A stretch of 64,000 nucleotides of DNA, taken from Rhipicephalus microplus (lineage: Eukaryota > Arthropoda > Arachnida > Ixodida > Ixodidae). Each line of letters starts with the position of its first letter. Positions within the stretch are counted from its first letter, which is position 1. The DNA is taken from the NCBI RefSeq assembly GCF_043290135.1, contig NC_134709.1, forward strand, positions 64,838,556 through 64,902,555. Reading direction: 5' to 3'. Shown piece by piece: positions 41,223 through 50,799 of this stretch. Below the pieces are notes generated by a model, which had not been told where the DNA came from, made no database searches, and worked only from the letters and a program-made list of their open reading frames with translations. Both the position numbers and the translations under genes were made by a program.

Positions 41223-42111
41223 TGTAACGAACAAATACAGCGCCGGAAGCTAAAACAGCTATTTATTAATGGCAAACTTGTGCCCGTCAACTAAATGCAC
41301 AAAGGTTGTCAGCTCGCTTGTCAAAACCTCGTCAACTTCTTTTCTTGCGTCTCGCCTCGTGCTGCTCCTTCTAAAAACCGCGAGCCTTCTTTTTCCAGCG
41401 CGTGGTGTGGTGACACGTGCAGCCAGCGTTGCATGGCGCGTTTAGCTTGGCGCGTTTGGCTTGTCAGTTGGTGTGGCAGAATTGACCATTTGCGGAAAAG
41501 TGAGCGCCCCCTGTCGTGTAAACAGGAAAGCTTCGCTTTTGGTTGGAAAACATCTTCGTCAACTAACACGCTCAATGCAGTGTTTAGCGGTTTAAATGCG
41601 CTCGTTTTGTTGCTTTAGGACCAAAAACGCATGCCCGTTACTGAAACAAGAAGGTAAAGGAGAAAAACATTCTGTTGACGTTTGTATACACGGTGTAAAA
41701 CAAGAATTTCTCGCGTTTCAGCCTGAGAAATAACCAAGTGAGGTGATACCTGCACTCCGCTACCTCGACGGTTCGCCAGGCTCATTACGCCTGCTCTTTT
41801 AAGAAGAACATTATGTTATACACTTGAAGTTAAACCTTGAAATGTCTGTCGATTAACTATAGGTTCAGTGAGGACGGCTTGTGCACCGTCTGTGAGGTAC
41901 GGTGTTTGCGTGAAAACGGCAGTGTTCGCCGTTACTACGGGTCATATTGATGGAACGCCAGGCTGATGTTTTCCAACCAAAACCAAAACGCCTGTACAGG
42001 AACGCTACCTGTGCGGTTACTGCTCATGCGCAGTGGTTTTCCCGCAAATGGTCAATTCATAAGAGCAGGAAGCGGCGCAAGACTTCGGTAGGTGCCTAAC
42101 AACATGTGGCA
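41223..42111 (-). repeat. 5' LTR of Gypsy element 2 with internal insertion
   Basis: Same sequence as the 36 kb LTR apart from about 5 percent substitutions and a 570-bp inverted-repeat transposon with its duplicated AATT. Confidence 0.88.
41484..42053. mobile_element. Non-autonomous DNA transposon (MITE-like) in LTR
   Basis: A 570-bp insertion bounded by AATT on both sides (41480-41483, 42054-42057), while the other LTR has a single AATT. Its ends are inverted repeats: GACCATTTGCGG at the left and CCGCAAATGGTC at the right. Similarity continues inward for about 85 bp with gaps, including TTTTGGTTGGAAAACATC matched by its complement. No transposase frame is present. Because AATT is palindromic, the exact split between duplication and terminal repeat is ambiguous. 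The superfamily is not assigned. Confidence 0.88.
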
Positions 42112-42168
42112 ATATATTCCTCATATAGAAGCACCGCCATCCAGCGGACATTCCAAGGACTGATCGAG
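42112..42168 (-). repeat. Composite repeat copy, right part (split by Gypsy element 2)
   Basis: ATATATTCCTCATATAGAAG, CCGCCATCCAGCGGACATTCC and a GAGAGGAGGC end continue the copy from 35582-35863. Confidence 0.78.
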
Positions 42169-43524
42169 AGGAGGCACACGCACACTTTCATGCGGCTTGC
42201 GCTTCGTGTCTACATCCCACCTTCAACCACTTCGAGTTCACGGTATATACTAGTTCACTGTATTCATGGCACTGCGGCTCAACGCTCGCTAAACCTTTCT
42301 AAAACCTAGGATGTTACGCCCAGCGAGTATAACGTAGCAACCCTTTCTTGTATTCTGTGCGCTGTTGAACAATGAAAAATTCACAGCGTGCGCGTTAACT
42401 AGAAGCCGGATTCTCCTGTCTCTCATTCTCCCTTAGCAGCCATTGGCATGTACATTGAGCACTATCTTTTATTGTTCAACAATGCACAGAAGAAATCTTT
42501 CACTGGCACCACCTTGGAGGTCAAAATGTTATACTCGTTACACAGTATACTACAACGGCAACGAGGGACGAACGGGTGCCGCTATAAGAAACTTCGCCCC
42601 TGAAAGAAGAGATGAAAATATTGTGTTCAAGATTGTTCGCATTATTATTAAGAAGCATCACCCGTGTAGGTTCTTCGTTTATTGCTGTTTCTAGTTTTCT
42701 GGCTTTCTGGTGCTATTTCACCTTTTTCCTGTCCCGGTAAGCAACGTTGGCGTCGATTGGTTCCAGGAAGTTAAAATTGAAACTTATAAGCGAGTATGAG
42801 TGCGTGTTCCTCAGGTGATGTGCATTCATCGAGCAGGTAGAAAGGAAGAGGGTGGTGCATCGTGAAATATTTTGTATCCCGCGCATGCAACCAGCGAGTA
42901 TTTGTGTGGAAGTAATACCATGAGCGGAAGTGGGGCTCTAATCGCTATAGCCGCCTTGAAAGTGACACCGGAGATCTGCCAGTCTTCAGCAACACCATCT
43001 GCTTGGAAGAAAGGGTGCGATTAGAAACTACACGTACAACCAAAGAACTCTTTTTCTAAATTGCGTCGCATACGTGGTCGGTGTTTCGGGTGGCTAATAG
43101 TCTTCATACGATAATGCTGAAGATTCTGTAACTTAACACCCTTACCGTCGGTGTCTACGGAGATAGTCATTCTTTGCGCTTTGCCTGGGTAACTAACGCG
43201 TTCATGTATATCACGCTGTTTGCTGTGAAAAACAAACAGCGTTCTAGGCCGAGATTTCTGCTTCTCGTCGCTGCCTTCGCGTCCCTTTAAAAAAAAATAA
43301 CGTGAGCGTCTCCAGCATGTTCTTGCGTCCCTAGAAAATGGAAAACAATGATGCCAACCAAGTATGCCCTGCAATTTGAGAAACTATTTCCTGGTTTTGC
43401 GTCGGTCCATTCGCCCAGTACCATTTGGCCGTATACCATTATTTTTTTTTTGAAATAAATCGAAATGCTCGAAGAGGCTTTCTGTTTTTTTTTGCTTTAA
43501 AAATGTACATTTTGTTTATTTCCT
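42169..43524. other. Non-coding stretch with a dispersed repeat
   Basis: 42473-42535 matches 16945-17000 (TGTTCAACAATGCACAGAAG, CACCTTGGAGGTCAAAA) and marks a dispersed family. No supported coding region. Confidence 0.5.
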
Positions 43525-44295
43525 CCTAAATGAATGGAATGAAAAAACTTTATTTCAGTCCTGCAGGACGCGCTTAGCGCGTAGCGGGCGTCTCCCACGT
43601 AGGGACCGACAGGGAGTACCTGGCGGCCGCTTCGTGGGCCTGCTGGACGGTCCATTGCTGGTCGGCGAGAAGTTAGCTCCTGAGGGACCTCTTCCACTTG
43701 CTTGAGGTAGAGTCGGGAGGAGTTGTTCTACACTCCCAGAGCATGTGTGCGAGTGTCGCTGTGTGTCCACATGATGGGCATGTGTCACTGGGGTATGCAT
43801 CGGGATAATAAACGTGAAGCATGGCAAGGTTTGGGTACGTGTGTGTCTGTAATAAGCGTAGGTTTAATGCCTGCAGTCAGTTAAGTTTCGGATGTGGGGG
43901 TGGAAAAATGCGGCGTTCCAGGTAAAAGTGCTTTGTAATTTCATTGTACGTAATTTGTGCATCCCGATTGGTATCTAACCCATCAAGATGAGGCTGCCCT
44001 GTGGCAGTGCGGTCGGTAAATGCGCGCGCTGCATCATGGGCGATCTCGTTGAGGTTGGATAGGGCACCCGGCACCTGGCCGAGATGGGCGGGGAACCAGA
44101 TGACAGTGTGGTGCTTCAGGGAACTCGGGTCCGCTTTGCGCAAGATACGTAATGCCTGGTCGGAGATGACTCCGTTTTCGAAGGCCTTGGTGGCCGGCCT
44201 GGAGTCGCTGTAGATGAATTCCCGTTTGCTGTCGAGCATAGCTATAGCTATAGCTACTTGCTCCGCTGCTTCGGTGTTTCGGGTGATGATTGTGG
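43525..44295 (-). pseudogene. LINE ORF2 RNase H and C-terminal zinc motif (5'-truncated)
   Basis: Minus-strand LINE remnant. The frame down to 43877 encodes an RNase H domain as found at the end of I/R1-type ORF2 proteins: NTEAAEQVAIAIAM, then IYSDSRPATKAF with catalytic Asp, VIWFPAHLG, and NEIAHDAARAFTDR. After a frame change the C-terminal motif DTCPSCGHTATLAHMLWEC (CX2CX7HX4C) is readable at about 43800-43730. A presumed 3' end with AATAAA lies near 43545. Reverse transcriptase is absent. It degraded RNA in the RNA/DNA hybrid when active; it is now dead. Confidence 0.8.
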
Positions 44296-44401
44296 AAGAG
44301 ATAAGAGTCTGTATATTAAGTTTTTTTTATGGTGGTCGTGCGAAGTACACGTTGGATGCGCTTGCAAAACCGAAACCGAAATCGCAGAAAACAGACTACT
44401 T

Positions 44402-44437
44402 GGGGCGGAGCTTCTACAGATGTAGAAGCTCCGCCCC
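44402..44437. repeat. Perfect 17-bp inverted repeat, 2-bp spacer
   Basis: GGGGCGGAGCTTCTACA (44402-44418), GA, then the exact reverse complement (44421-44437). A related repeat at 31495-31520 has only the right arm, preceded by a different sequence, so the left arm is the new copy. Confidence 0.92.
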
Positions 44438-44717
44438 CATAGCTTTGGCTGTGTTGTCACAGAAAGTTGTCGCCAAGTACAGTTTCACTATACTGGCATG
44501 CTCAGTAGTCGCACTCATTCAGCGAGAAAAGCTATCAGAAACGATATTTAAACTTGAATATTCCGTGTTTTCAGTTCATTAAAAGAGATTCGGTGTCCTG
44601 CTGGGGCGAATAAAGGCAATAGGAGTTCTGTAATGAGAGAATGCTACATGCCGAATGCTGGAAGAATGGGAACTTAGTCGCCGTAAGTGTTTAACATGCA
44701 CGCGCATATCGTTGTAA

Positions 44718-44828
44718 TTGATTGATTGATATGTGGGGTTTAACGTCCCAAAACCACCATATCATCATGAGTGACGCCGTAGTGGAGGGCTCCGCAAATT
44801 TCGACCACCTGGGGTTCTTTTTTTTTAT
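44718..44828 (-). mobile_element. Ruka-type SINE, 3' half (split by the P-like element)
   Basis: Matches the body of the SINE at 18475: TTGATATGTGGGGTTTAACG, CCAAAACCACCATAT, GTGGAGGGCTCCG and CCACCTGGGGTTCTTT. It then runs into a T-tract and the transposon end. The tRNA-like half is at 49660-49765. Confidence 0.85.
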
Positions 44829-44859
44829 GGTGCATTCAGACGACGGACCGAATCCCGAT
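44829..44859. repeat. Left terminal inverted repeat of P-like transposon
   Basis: 31 bp starting GGTGCATTCAGACGACGGAC. Pairs with 49629-49659 with three mismatches. Confidence 0.88.
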
Positions 44860-45810
44860 GTGGCAGGACGGACGGCACGTCACGTGACCTCACAGCAGCG
44901 ATTCCCCTCGTCCACGACTCTTCCGCGCGGCTCGCGGACGGATGACCCCAACCTATTTCTCACATCGGGATTCTGGCGGGAGAAAGCCGATACTTCAGCG
45001 GAATAGCTCGGGGTTAGTGGCAACCATGGACACTTTTCGTATGCTCGCGGCATGTCCTCCATGGCTCGCGGACAGCTACCTGCATGACTGGTTGGCATCA
45101 TCTACGCTTGAGCATGGTTTACTTAGTTTCCGGGGGCTTTGTTCTCAGATGATTAGATACGCAGATATCACTTTTGGTCGTTCGGGAAATGCCGCCGCCG
45201 TTGTTTTGACACGCGAGATTCTTAGCCGTCATGGTGGGGAAATATTCTAACTTCTGCGACCGGCGACGTGCCGCTTTTAAGAACGGATGGGAGACGCGTT
45301 CAGAAGTTCTACAAGTGGGGAACAATGGTGTTGAAAGAACATTCTGCCAGCAACTACCTTTTCTCCTGAAAGAATACCACTCCTCGTTCATTTGTCACAA
45401 CGCGACAGACATCGCAGCCAAGCTATGGTGGCTAGAATTGGGAGGTGACGCCAACGGGAGCTCGGAGCCGCTCCTTCGTTTCGAGCAGCGCGGCGGTGGC
45501 GCTGTCGGCGGAATGGTGATGCTAGTTACGCGCGCGCGCCTTGAGCGCGCGGACCTTTCAAAGATGCTGTTGCTGAAGCATGATTCAGATAAATTGGCGA
45601 TTCAGATAACTCACTGTGACGATGGCTGATAGAACGCCATTTCAAGCATTAAAAGAAATTGGCTGCCGCTGCAAGACTTCTGTGACGTTGAATCTGCGCA
45701 AATTAAAGCTTTCGTTCGCATATCCCTGCAGTGTTTTGCAGTGCAAGGCGACGGCGTTTTTTTAAAAAAAAATATTACCAAAGTTCTGGGCGAGGAAAAT
45801 AAAACAAATA

Positions 45811-45816
45811 TTTATT
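45811..45816 (-). terminator. Polyadenylation signal for the transposase gene
   Basis: Minus-strand AATAAA, about 220 bases downstream of the transposase stop codon. Confidence 0.5.
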
Positions 45817-46033
45817 GCACATCATATTATTAGGAAGATCTATTGCACATCATGGAATACAGGGTAAAATAAAATGAAAAAATACGCACATTTACATACG
45901 CTCGGGAGTAGCTAAAAACATTGAAACATTGCACACAGACAGCGCATCGCTTGGCACTAAGTAATAAGAGGCATACAATCACTTTCCACTCGGCAAAAAA
46001 AAATCAATAGAGCTTAAAGTTACAATATCAAAC

Positions 46034-49000
46034 TCAGAGCACGCGTCTAAGCTTCAGCAATTTCATTCTTTCCTGCTTAGCGTTTCGTTTGCTGTTCTGG
46101 GCTTTGACATGAAAGTGGAGCCTAGTAAGAACATAAAACTTGATAATTTTGTTTGTGAGGGACATACTGTGGTCAGGGCAGCCAACAAGTGTAAGCTTTC
46201 TTAACTGCAAGAAGGAAACCAAGTCCATGATGCTGTCAGGTTTGACTTCTGTAACACTGAAGCAGTGGGTAAAAGTGTTCTCGAGAGTGGTCACGAGTTC
46301 ATTGAGCTTGACTGATGGGTACAGCAGGCCTCCTCGGTCAACAGCAGCCGTGAGGGATGCTGCAGCTGGAGATGGATCGTTCTCGCCTTGTAGGAGCTGC
46401 TGGCTGCACTCTGCACATTTGGTGCTTGCAACGCTTTTTCTTGTCACATATCCAGCCATGTAGAATATGAGTCTGGCATCGCTGCTTTGCACGACCATGT
46501 CTGCATGCTCGGTGCCGTGGCCGTATTCATTGAGCACTTCATGTGCTTCGGCAAGGTTTCCTACGTCAAGAAGCTCGTCTAATTTCCTCCGAGGAGTGAG
46601 GTCCTTTCCGTTGTCAGCTCCCAGCAGACTTCTCAGCAGTCCTGAGGACACATTGCTTCCTTTCGGTGGTTTTGCCAAATTCTGGAAGCTCAAAGTGTTG
46701 ACCGAGATTAGGAACTGGGAGGCAGTCGGATGATCATTGCATCCAGACATTTGTCGGACGATTCCAAACAGCCTCTCCAGGGGGTCCTGACTCAAGCGGC
46801 ATGTAATCATATAGCTGAAGTTCAACTTCATCGTCAGGTAGCGGAGAAGGTGTAGCGTGCTTGATAAGGTAACACGAAGCCCCTCGGCTGTACTGCGGCT
46901 TAGGAAACCTCCGGAGCCAGCAGCTGTTTCCCAATCGTCCAGGTAAGTCAAGAAGTTTTGAATGCACTTCTCGTGCATCCCTCCAGGCTTAAGTGCACCC
47001 GAACTGCACCTTGAAGTCATGGCCTCAATGAGCCTTCTCATTCTTTCCACAAAGCTGACTGTCGCCGCTGTGCTCCCATGCTTTTCTTCGATGGTTGCAT
47101 TGTACAAGAAAAGGCCTCTGAGGACTTCATCACTGTAAAGCCGCACTGCATAATTTACCCTCATTTTCTCAAAGCCATTGGGATGCACAACCGATTTGCT
47201 AATATGAGGCATGGCTTTGAGAGTCGTGTCATGCTGTTCATCAAGCTTCCGGGCACAGTCAATAGGGTCAACACTGGCATGGCCTTCTGGCAGTTTCACG
47301 CCCGTTCGAACAAAGGTGTTCCTCACACATTTAAGAAGGTGTGGGAAGTCCGAGATGAAGTGCAGAAAACGTTCTGGGTCTGTAGGGTGCTGCCTTCTAC
47401 ATACTGTGTTTTCTTTCCTGCCGTGTATGCCGAATGAGTGCCACATGCTTCTGTTCCACGCAGCTCCATCAGTGGTGATAAAGTCTACGTGCAGACCGGC
47501 GTTTTCGCTCATGACTACTGCTTCGAGGATTATTTTGCCTAACGTCTCGGACTTCACATTGCTGCGTGATGCGAACACACCAATAATCTGGTGCCACGTG
47601 CCTGTAAAAGGCACGAACAATACTACAAGGCCATGGTCACATGCTACGGAGCGCTCACTCTCTGGTGTGAACTTCCCAAGGTCCACAAAACCTTCGATGG
47701 TGCCATCGGTTCCCAAGCTCAAGTGTTCAGATAGCTTAATCTCATCAATTAACAGCCCACCATGGCGCTGGAACAAGTCCATAGATTTTGTTTTTTCCGC
47801 CACAGCAGCAAACACTTTTTCGCTCAGGCCGAATCCACTCCTGTAACGCTTGAGATATCGACGTAGTGATGTTCGAGAAGGCAACGCCATGATGTTGTTT
47901 TTGCGTATATGCTCAAAGAGGCGTGGGCTTTTCATGGACATAATAAGGCACTCTAGAGCCCATTCACTTTCATACTTCATCCCTTTCGTGGATTTTCTTT
48001 TAGCCGCAGCAAAGCACGCCTTGACTTGTTGCTGCTGCTTAATGGGTAGGGCCTTCACCGCTTCTTCAAATGCTGTAGAATCATTCCGTGCATTCTTTTC
48101 TTTCATTTGTTTGATGAGTGATTTAGCCTGCAGGACACTCAGGCGACTCCTTTTCGCTTGCGCTGTTCGCAGCTTAAGCCTGTATGAAAGCTTTTGGGAC
48201 TGGGCCACATTTTTGCCTTTTCTTCGCCTGTAGGACTCACGATTCAGGAGTAGTCTTCTGAGGTGCTTGCATTGTGGGCAGGCTTTTTCTGGCGTTGGAG
48301 CAACCCCACGGCAAGATGGGCTGAAGGTTCTGCCATCAAAAGTCTTCTCCTTGTACTTTAAATTCACTCCAAATTCACCAGTTTTACCAAACCCTCTGCA
48401 TGGTATCATGGAGTCGACGTCGCGAAGCAACTCTTCTGCCATTTCGATGTCGGTAATGTCAAGGGTCTTTATTTTTGTGGCTTGCACAAAAGCTGTCGCT
48501 TGAAGTTTGTTTTCATCTGATGTCATTAGCACATACTTGTCAATAGTCAACTTGTCACCATCTAGTGCGCAAACTGTAAACACCGTGGCGTTGTCGGCTC
48601 CAGCAATTAGATGTCGAGCCCAGTAAGCGCTGGGAAGACCACACTTGCGGACGTCGGGAATTGCGGGCACATTCGGAACAGGTATTTGGTTACTGTCGCT
48701 TTCTGTGCTGTACGAGCCAGCTGTCTCCTCGCAAGCAGACGTGCTTGGTTCCTGACGCCGAATTTTCGATGGTAGGCCGCAAGTGGATGTTCTTGACGTC
48801 CTTTTCTTCGGCACTTTCTTTGAAAGATACGCAGGAACATTTGGGAATATGGTTGGCACCGCGTCAGATTTCAGCACCGGTTTCCCTCGGGGAATCTGAA
48901 CAGTTTCGCCGTTTATCACATGCGTGTAAAAACGCTCAATAAACTGCTCGTCGAAATGAAGCTCACATAGCGCCGACTTCACGTCCAACGACTTGTCGGC

Positions 49001-49159
49001 ACGGGGTACGGCTCGTTGCCAGGCTTCGAAGAGGGCAGGGTCTTTGGGAACAGAGAAAAGAGAAGCACGCTGACCTTGCTCCCTCGATGACACATAGCCG
49101 CTCGTGCAGCCAGGAGCAAAGCAGTGGCGTTGCCTCGCTTTCGTAGTGCTGGAGTTCAT
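46034..49159 (-). CDS. P-element-like transposase with THAP domain
   Basis: 1041 codons from the ATG at 49159, without a stop. The N-terminus is a THAP zinc finger: C13-X4-C18, then C65-X2-H68 and the diagnostic AVPTIF at about 100-105; it would bind the transposon ends. A basic, coiled-coil-like region follows (about 295-355). The RNase H-like core shows LLIDEI (Asp 472), FITTDGAAWNR (Asp 564), ISDFPHLLKCVRN and QDPLERLFGIVRQMSG (Glu 795), matching the conserved acidic triad of P/THAP9 transposases. A C-terminal YMAGYVTRK with CAEC resembles the end module of such proteins. Length and order are as expected for the family. No introns are needed. Family assignment is firm; activity is inference. 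Confidence 0.92.
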   Translation of the reverse strand: MNSSTTKARQRHCFAPGCTSGYVSSREQGQRASLFSVPKDPALFEAWQRAVPRADKSLDVKSALCELHFDEQFIERFYTHVINGETVQIPRGKPVLKSDAVPTIFPNVPAYLSKKVPKKRTSRTSTCGLPSKIRRQEPSTSACEETAGSYSTESDSNQIPVPNVPAIPDVRKCGLPSAYWARHLIAGADNATVFTVCALDGDKLTIDKYVLMTSDENKLQATAFVQATKIKTLDITDIEMAEELLRDVDSMIPCRGFGKTGEFGVNLKYKEKTFDGRTFSPSCRGVAPTPEKACPQCKHLRRLLLNRESYRRRKGKNVAQSQKLSYRLKLRTAQAKRSRLSVLQAKSLIKQMKEKNARNDSTAFEEAVKALPIKQQQQVKACFAAAKRKSTKGMKYESEWALECLIMSMKSPRLFEHIRKNNIMALPSRTSLRRYLKRYRSGFGLSEKVFAAVAEKTKSMDLFQRHGGLLIDEIKLSEHLSLGTDGTIEGFVDLGKFTPESERSVACDHGLVVLFVPFTGTWHQIIGVFASRSNVKSETLGKIILEAVVMSENAGLHVDFITTDGAAWNRSMWHSFGIHGRKENTVCRRQHPTDPERFLHFISDFPHLLKCVRNTFVRTGVKLPEGHASVDPIDCARKLDEQHDTTLKAMPHISKSVVHPNGFEKMRVNYAVRLYSDEVLRGLFLYNATIEEKHGSTAATVSFVERMRRLIEAMTSRCSSGALKPGGMHEKCIQNFLTYLDDWETAAGSGGFLSRSTAEGLRVTLSSTLHLLRYLTMKLNFSYMITCRLSQDPLERLFGIVRQMSGCNDHPTASQFLISVNTLSFQNLAKPPKGSNVSSGLLRSLLGADNGKDLTPRRKLDELLDVGNLAEAHEVLNEYGHGTEHADMVVQSSDARLIFYMAGYVTRKSVASTKCAECSQQLLQGENDPSPAAASLTAAVDRGGLLYPSVKLNELVTTLENTFTHCFSVTEVKPDSIMDLVSFLQLRKLTLVGCPDHSMSLTNKIIKFYVLTRLHFHVKAQNSKRNAKQERMKLLKLRRVL

Positions 49160-49628
49160 CCTAAGGTCGGCACTCACACTGTCATGTCAGCAACTAAATA
49201 CATTTTGCCATAAGCGAGACATCAACGCGGAAAACTGCACACACCCAGACACGCTTCCAGAGGCGAACCAGCGAACCCAGCGGCGAGTCGACGAGAGAGC
49301 GCGGAGCGCGCGCTTCGCCCGCATCACTATGCCGACAGGAGCGCCGTGGTGGCCGTCGCGGCGGCGCTTGAAAACGAGGATCGCGCGCGCTCGGCGAATA
49401 TGCGGGCGCTGGCGTCACCTCCCAATTCTAGCCACCATAGCCAAGCGTCGCTTCTTGCGGGCATCCATGTTGAATACTCTCAAACAGGTCTGCTGCCAGC
49501 GGGCACAAGTGATCGCCGAATCTGCTGTCGAGGGTAATCCGGCTGTTTTCTCCTATAGGACACCGTCCGCCGTGAGGTTGCGCCTGCAGGCGGATCATCC
49601 GCGGATTAGCCGTCCGCGTCCATGAAAA
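49160..49628 (-). promoter_or_regulatory. Upstream region of the transposase inside the P-like element
   Basis: About 470 bp, GC-rich, between the transposase ATG and the terminal repeat. It must contain the promoter and internal transposase sites if the element is autonomous. I see no clear TATA box. Near the right end, GGCGGATCATCCGCGG is partly palindromic. Confidence 0.4.
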
Positions 49629-49659
49629 ATCCGTATTCGGTCCATCGTCTGAATGCACC
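49629..49659. repeat. Right terminal inverted repeat of P-like transposon
   Basis: 31 bp ending CGTCTGAATGCACC, complementary to 44829-44859 with three mismatches. Confidence 0.88.
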
Positions 49660-49765
49660 TACATTTCCGCCTCCATCGGAAATGCAGCCGCTGCAGCCGT
49701 GAATTGATCCCGCTTACTGCGGTTCAGTAGCCGAGTTCCTTAGACACTAGACCACTGCGGAGGGG
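49660..49765 (-). mobile_element. Ruka-type SINE, tRNA-derived half (split by the P-like element)
   Basis: Continues the SINE from 44718-44828: ATTTCCGCCTCCATCGGAAA, TTGATCCCGCTTACTGCGG (box B region) and CTAGACCACTGCGG (box A region, minus strand). Confidence 0.82.
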
Positions 49766-49769
49766 CATA

Positions 49770-50295
49770 TATCGTCGTAAGCGTTTGCTCTTGGAAGCAA
49801 AGATATACTTTCTTTAGGGGAAGTTCCTAAAGACATCGGTCTGTCTCACCTCCGACACCGCAGCCTGTGGCCACTGTGGCAAAGAGGAAACGATCCAACA
49901 TATTTTTTGTGACTGCCTAGCGTATAGTAAACAACGACTATGCCTTCGCTAGGAACTCAACAAATTAGATGATCAACCTCTGTCGGAGCAGGGAATTCTG
50001 CAGTATCGACAGGATGCGACTTCACAGAAGAGGGCCCTGAAAGCGCTACTACACTTTTTGCGATCAACCGGCCTTACTGAACGGTTGTAGCTAGGACGCC
50101 CTTCCTGTGTGTGTTTTCGTTTTCTTATAAGTGCGCGTGCGTTTGTTTTTTTTTCTCTATCTACCCCCTCTTTTTTGCCCCTACTTCCCCGCCCCCAGGG
50201 CTGGGTAGCAAACCAGATGCCAATATCTGGTTAACCTCCCGGCCTTTCCTTTCTTTCTCTCTCTCTCTTTCTCTCTCTCACCTTTAAATAAAAAA
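49770..50295 (+). pseudogene. LINE ORF2 C-terminus and 3' UTR
   Basis: The plus strand encodes CGHCGKEETIQHIFCDC, a CX2CX8HX4C zinc motif, followed after one in-frame TAG by KRALKALLHFLRSTGLTERL and a stop near 50090. A pyrimidine-rich 3' UTR then contains GGTTAACCTCC and a (TC)n run and ends in AAATAAAAAAAT at about 50286-50297. This is the 3' end of a LINE, truncated upstream. The same ending is found in minus orientation at 58425-58690. Confidence 0.72.
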
Positions 50296-50297
50296 AT

Positions 50298-50799
50298 AAG
50301 TGCCTATATTGTTCACGCTCACTGCATGCCTTAGCTGCGCAATGCCTCCACGTTATATAACTACACAACTAATAGGCTTGGAGAGAAACAGAGCGAGCGC
50401 TTAAATAGGACCGAAAATTGGGTGAGCTCGTACGTTTTCAAATAATTAAATAATGCGTAATTGACAGAGGCTACAAGACTGTTTGGGTGTTTTCAGTTAT
50501 CAACCACATGCCACTTTCATAAGGGTGCCTAGCGGGAAGCTTATCGAAAGCACACCGGGAATTTGTCCCTATGAGCCGCCAACGGGAGCCATGCATATCT
50601 ACTGCAAATGATTAAACACTGATCGTTAATGCAGAAAATTAAAGATTGACCTCAACCTCACAAACGGCAAGTACAAGAAAGGCGCTGCAGACTTGCAGGT
50701 CACCCGATCACATCTATACGCCTCTATGAGGGAACAATCCGTAAACAGGGGTTGTGTCGAGCCCACGTTTGGACAAGCGGATTTGTGTTCTGCAACGTT
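50298..50799. other. Non-coding stretch, nothing recognised
   Basis: AT-rich sequence between a LINE tail and the Penelope-like remnant; no coding region. Confidence 0.5.

Larger units (their letters stand above)
35864..42111 (-). mobile_element. Ty3/Gypsy LTR retrotransposon, element 2
   Basis: A second full-length minus-strand element. LTRs at 35864-36172 and 41223-42111 begin TGCCACATGTTG and end GTTACA (minus strand). Excluding a 574-bp insertion in the 5' copy they are 309 and 315 bp and differ by about 16 substitutions. A perfect ATAT target duplication flanks the element (35860-35863, 42112-42115). gag is intact, pol is broken. The LTRs show no resemblance by eye to those of element 1, yet the insertion site is the same nucleotide of the same host repeat. 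Confidence 0.92.
44829..49659 (-). mobile_element. P-element-like (THAP) DNA transposon, apparently complete
   Basis: 4.83 kb bounded by inverted repeats. The left end starts GGTGCATTCAGACGA and the right end is the complement of the same, matching 28 of the first 31 positions. The element holds one long minus-strand transposase gene, about 1.2 kb of downstream sequence and 0.5 kb of upstream sequence. Both halves of a Ruka-type SINE flank it. An 8-bp target duplication of the P type is not visible: TTTTTTAT on the left, TACATTTC on the right. About 30 bp of the SINE consensus are also missing at the junction, so the flanks have changed since insertion or insertion was irregular. Confidence 0.88.

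Noticed and set aside
43209..43238. 10-bp inverted repeat with a 10-bp spacer
   Set aside because: About one such hairpin is expected by chance in 64 kb, unlike the five longer perfect ones.
46140..48503. Plus-strand open frames of up to 211 codons
   Set aside because: Shadow frames opposite the transposase gene, which has clear domain motifs on the minus strand.
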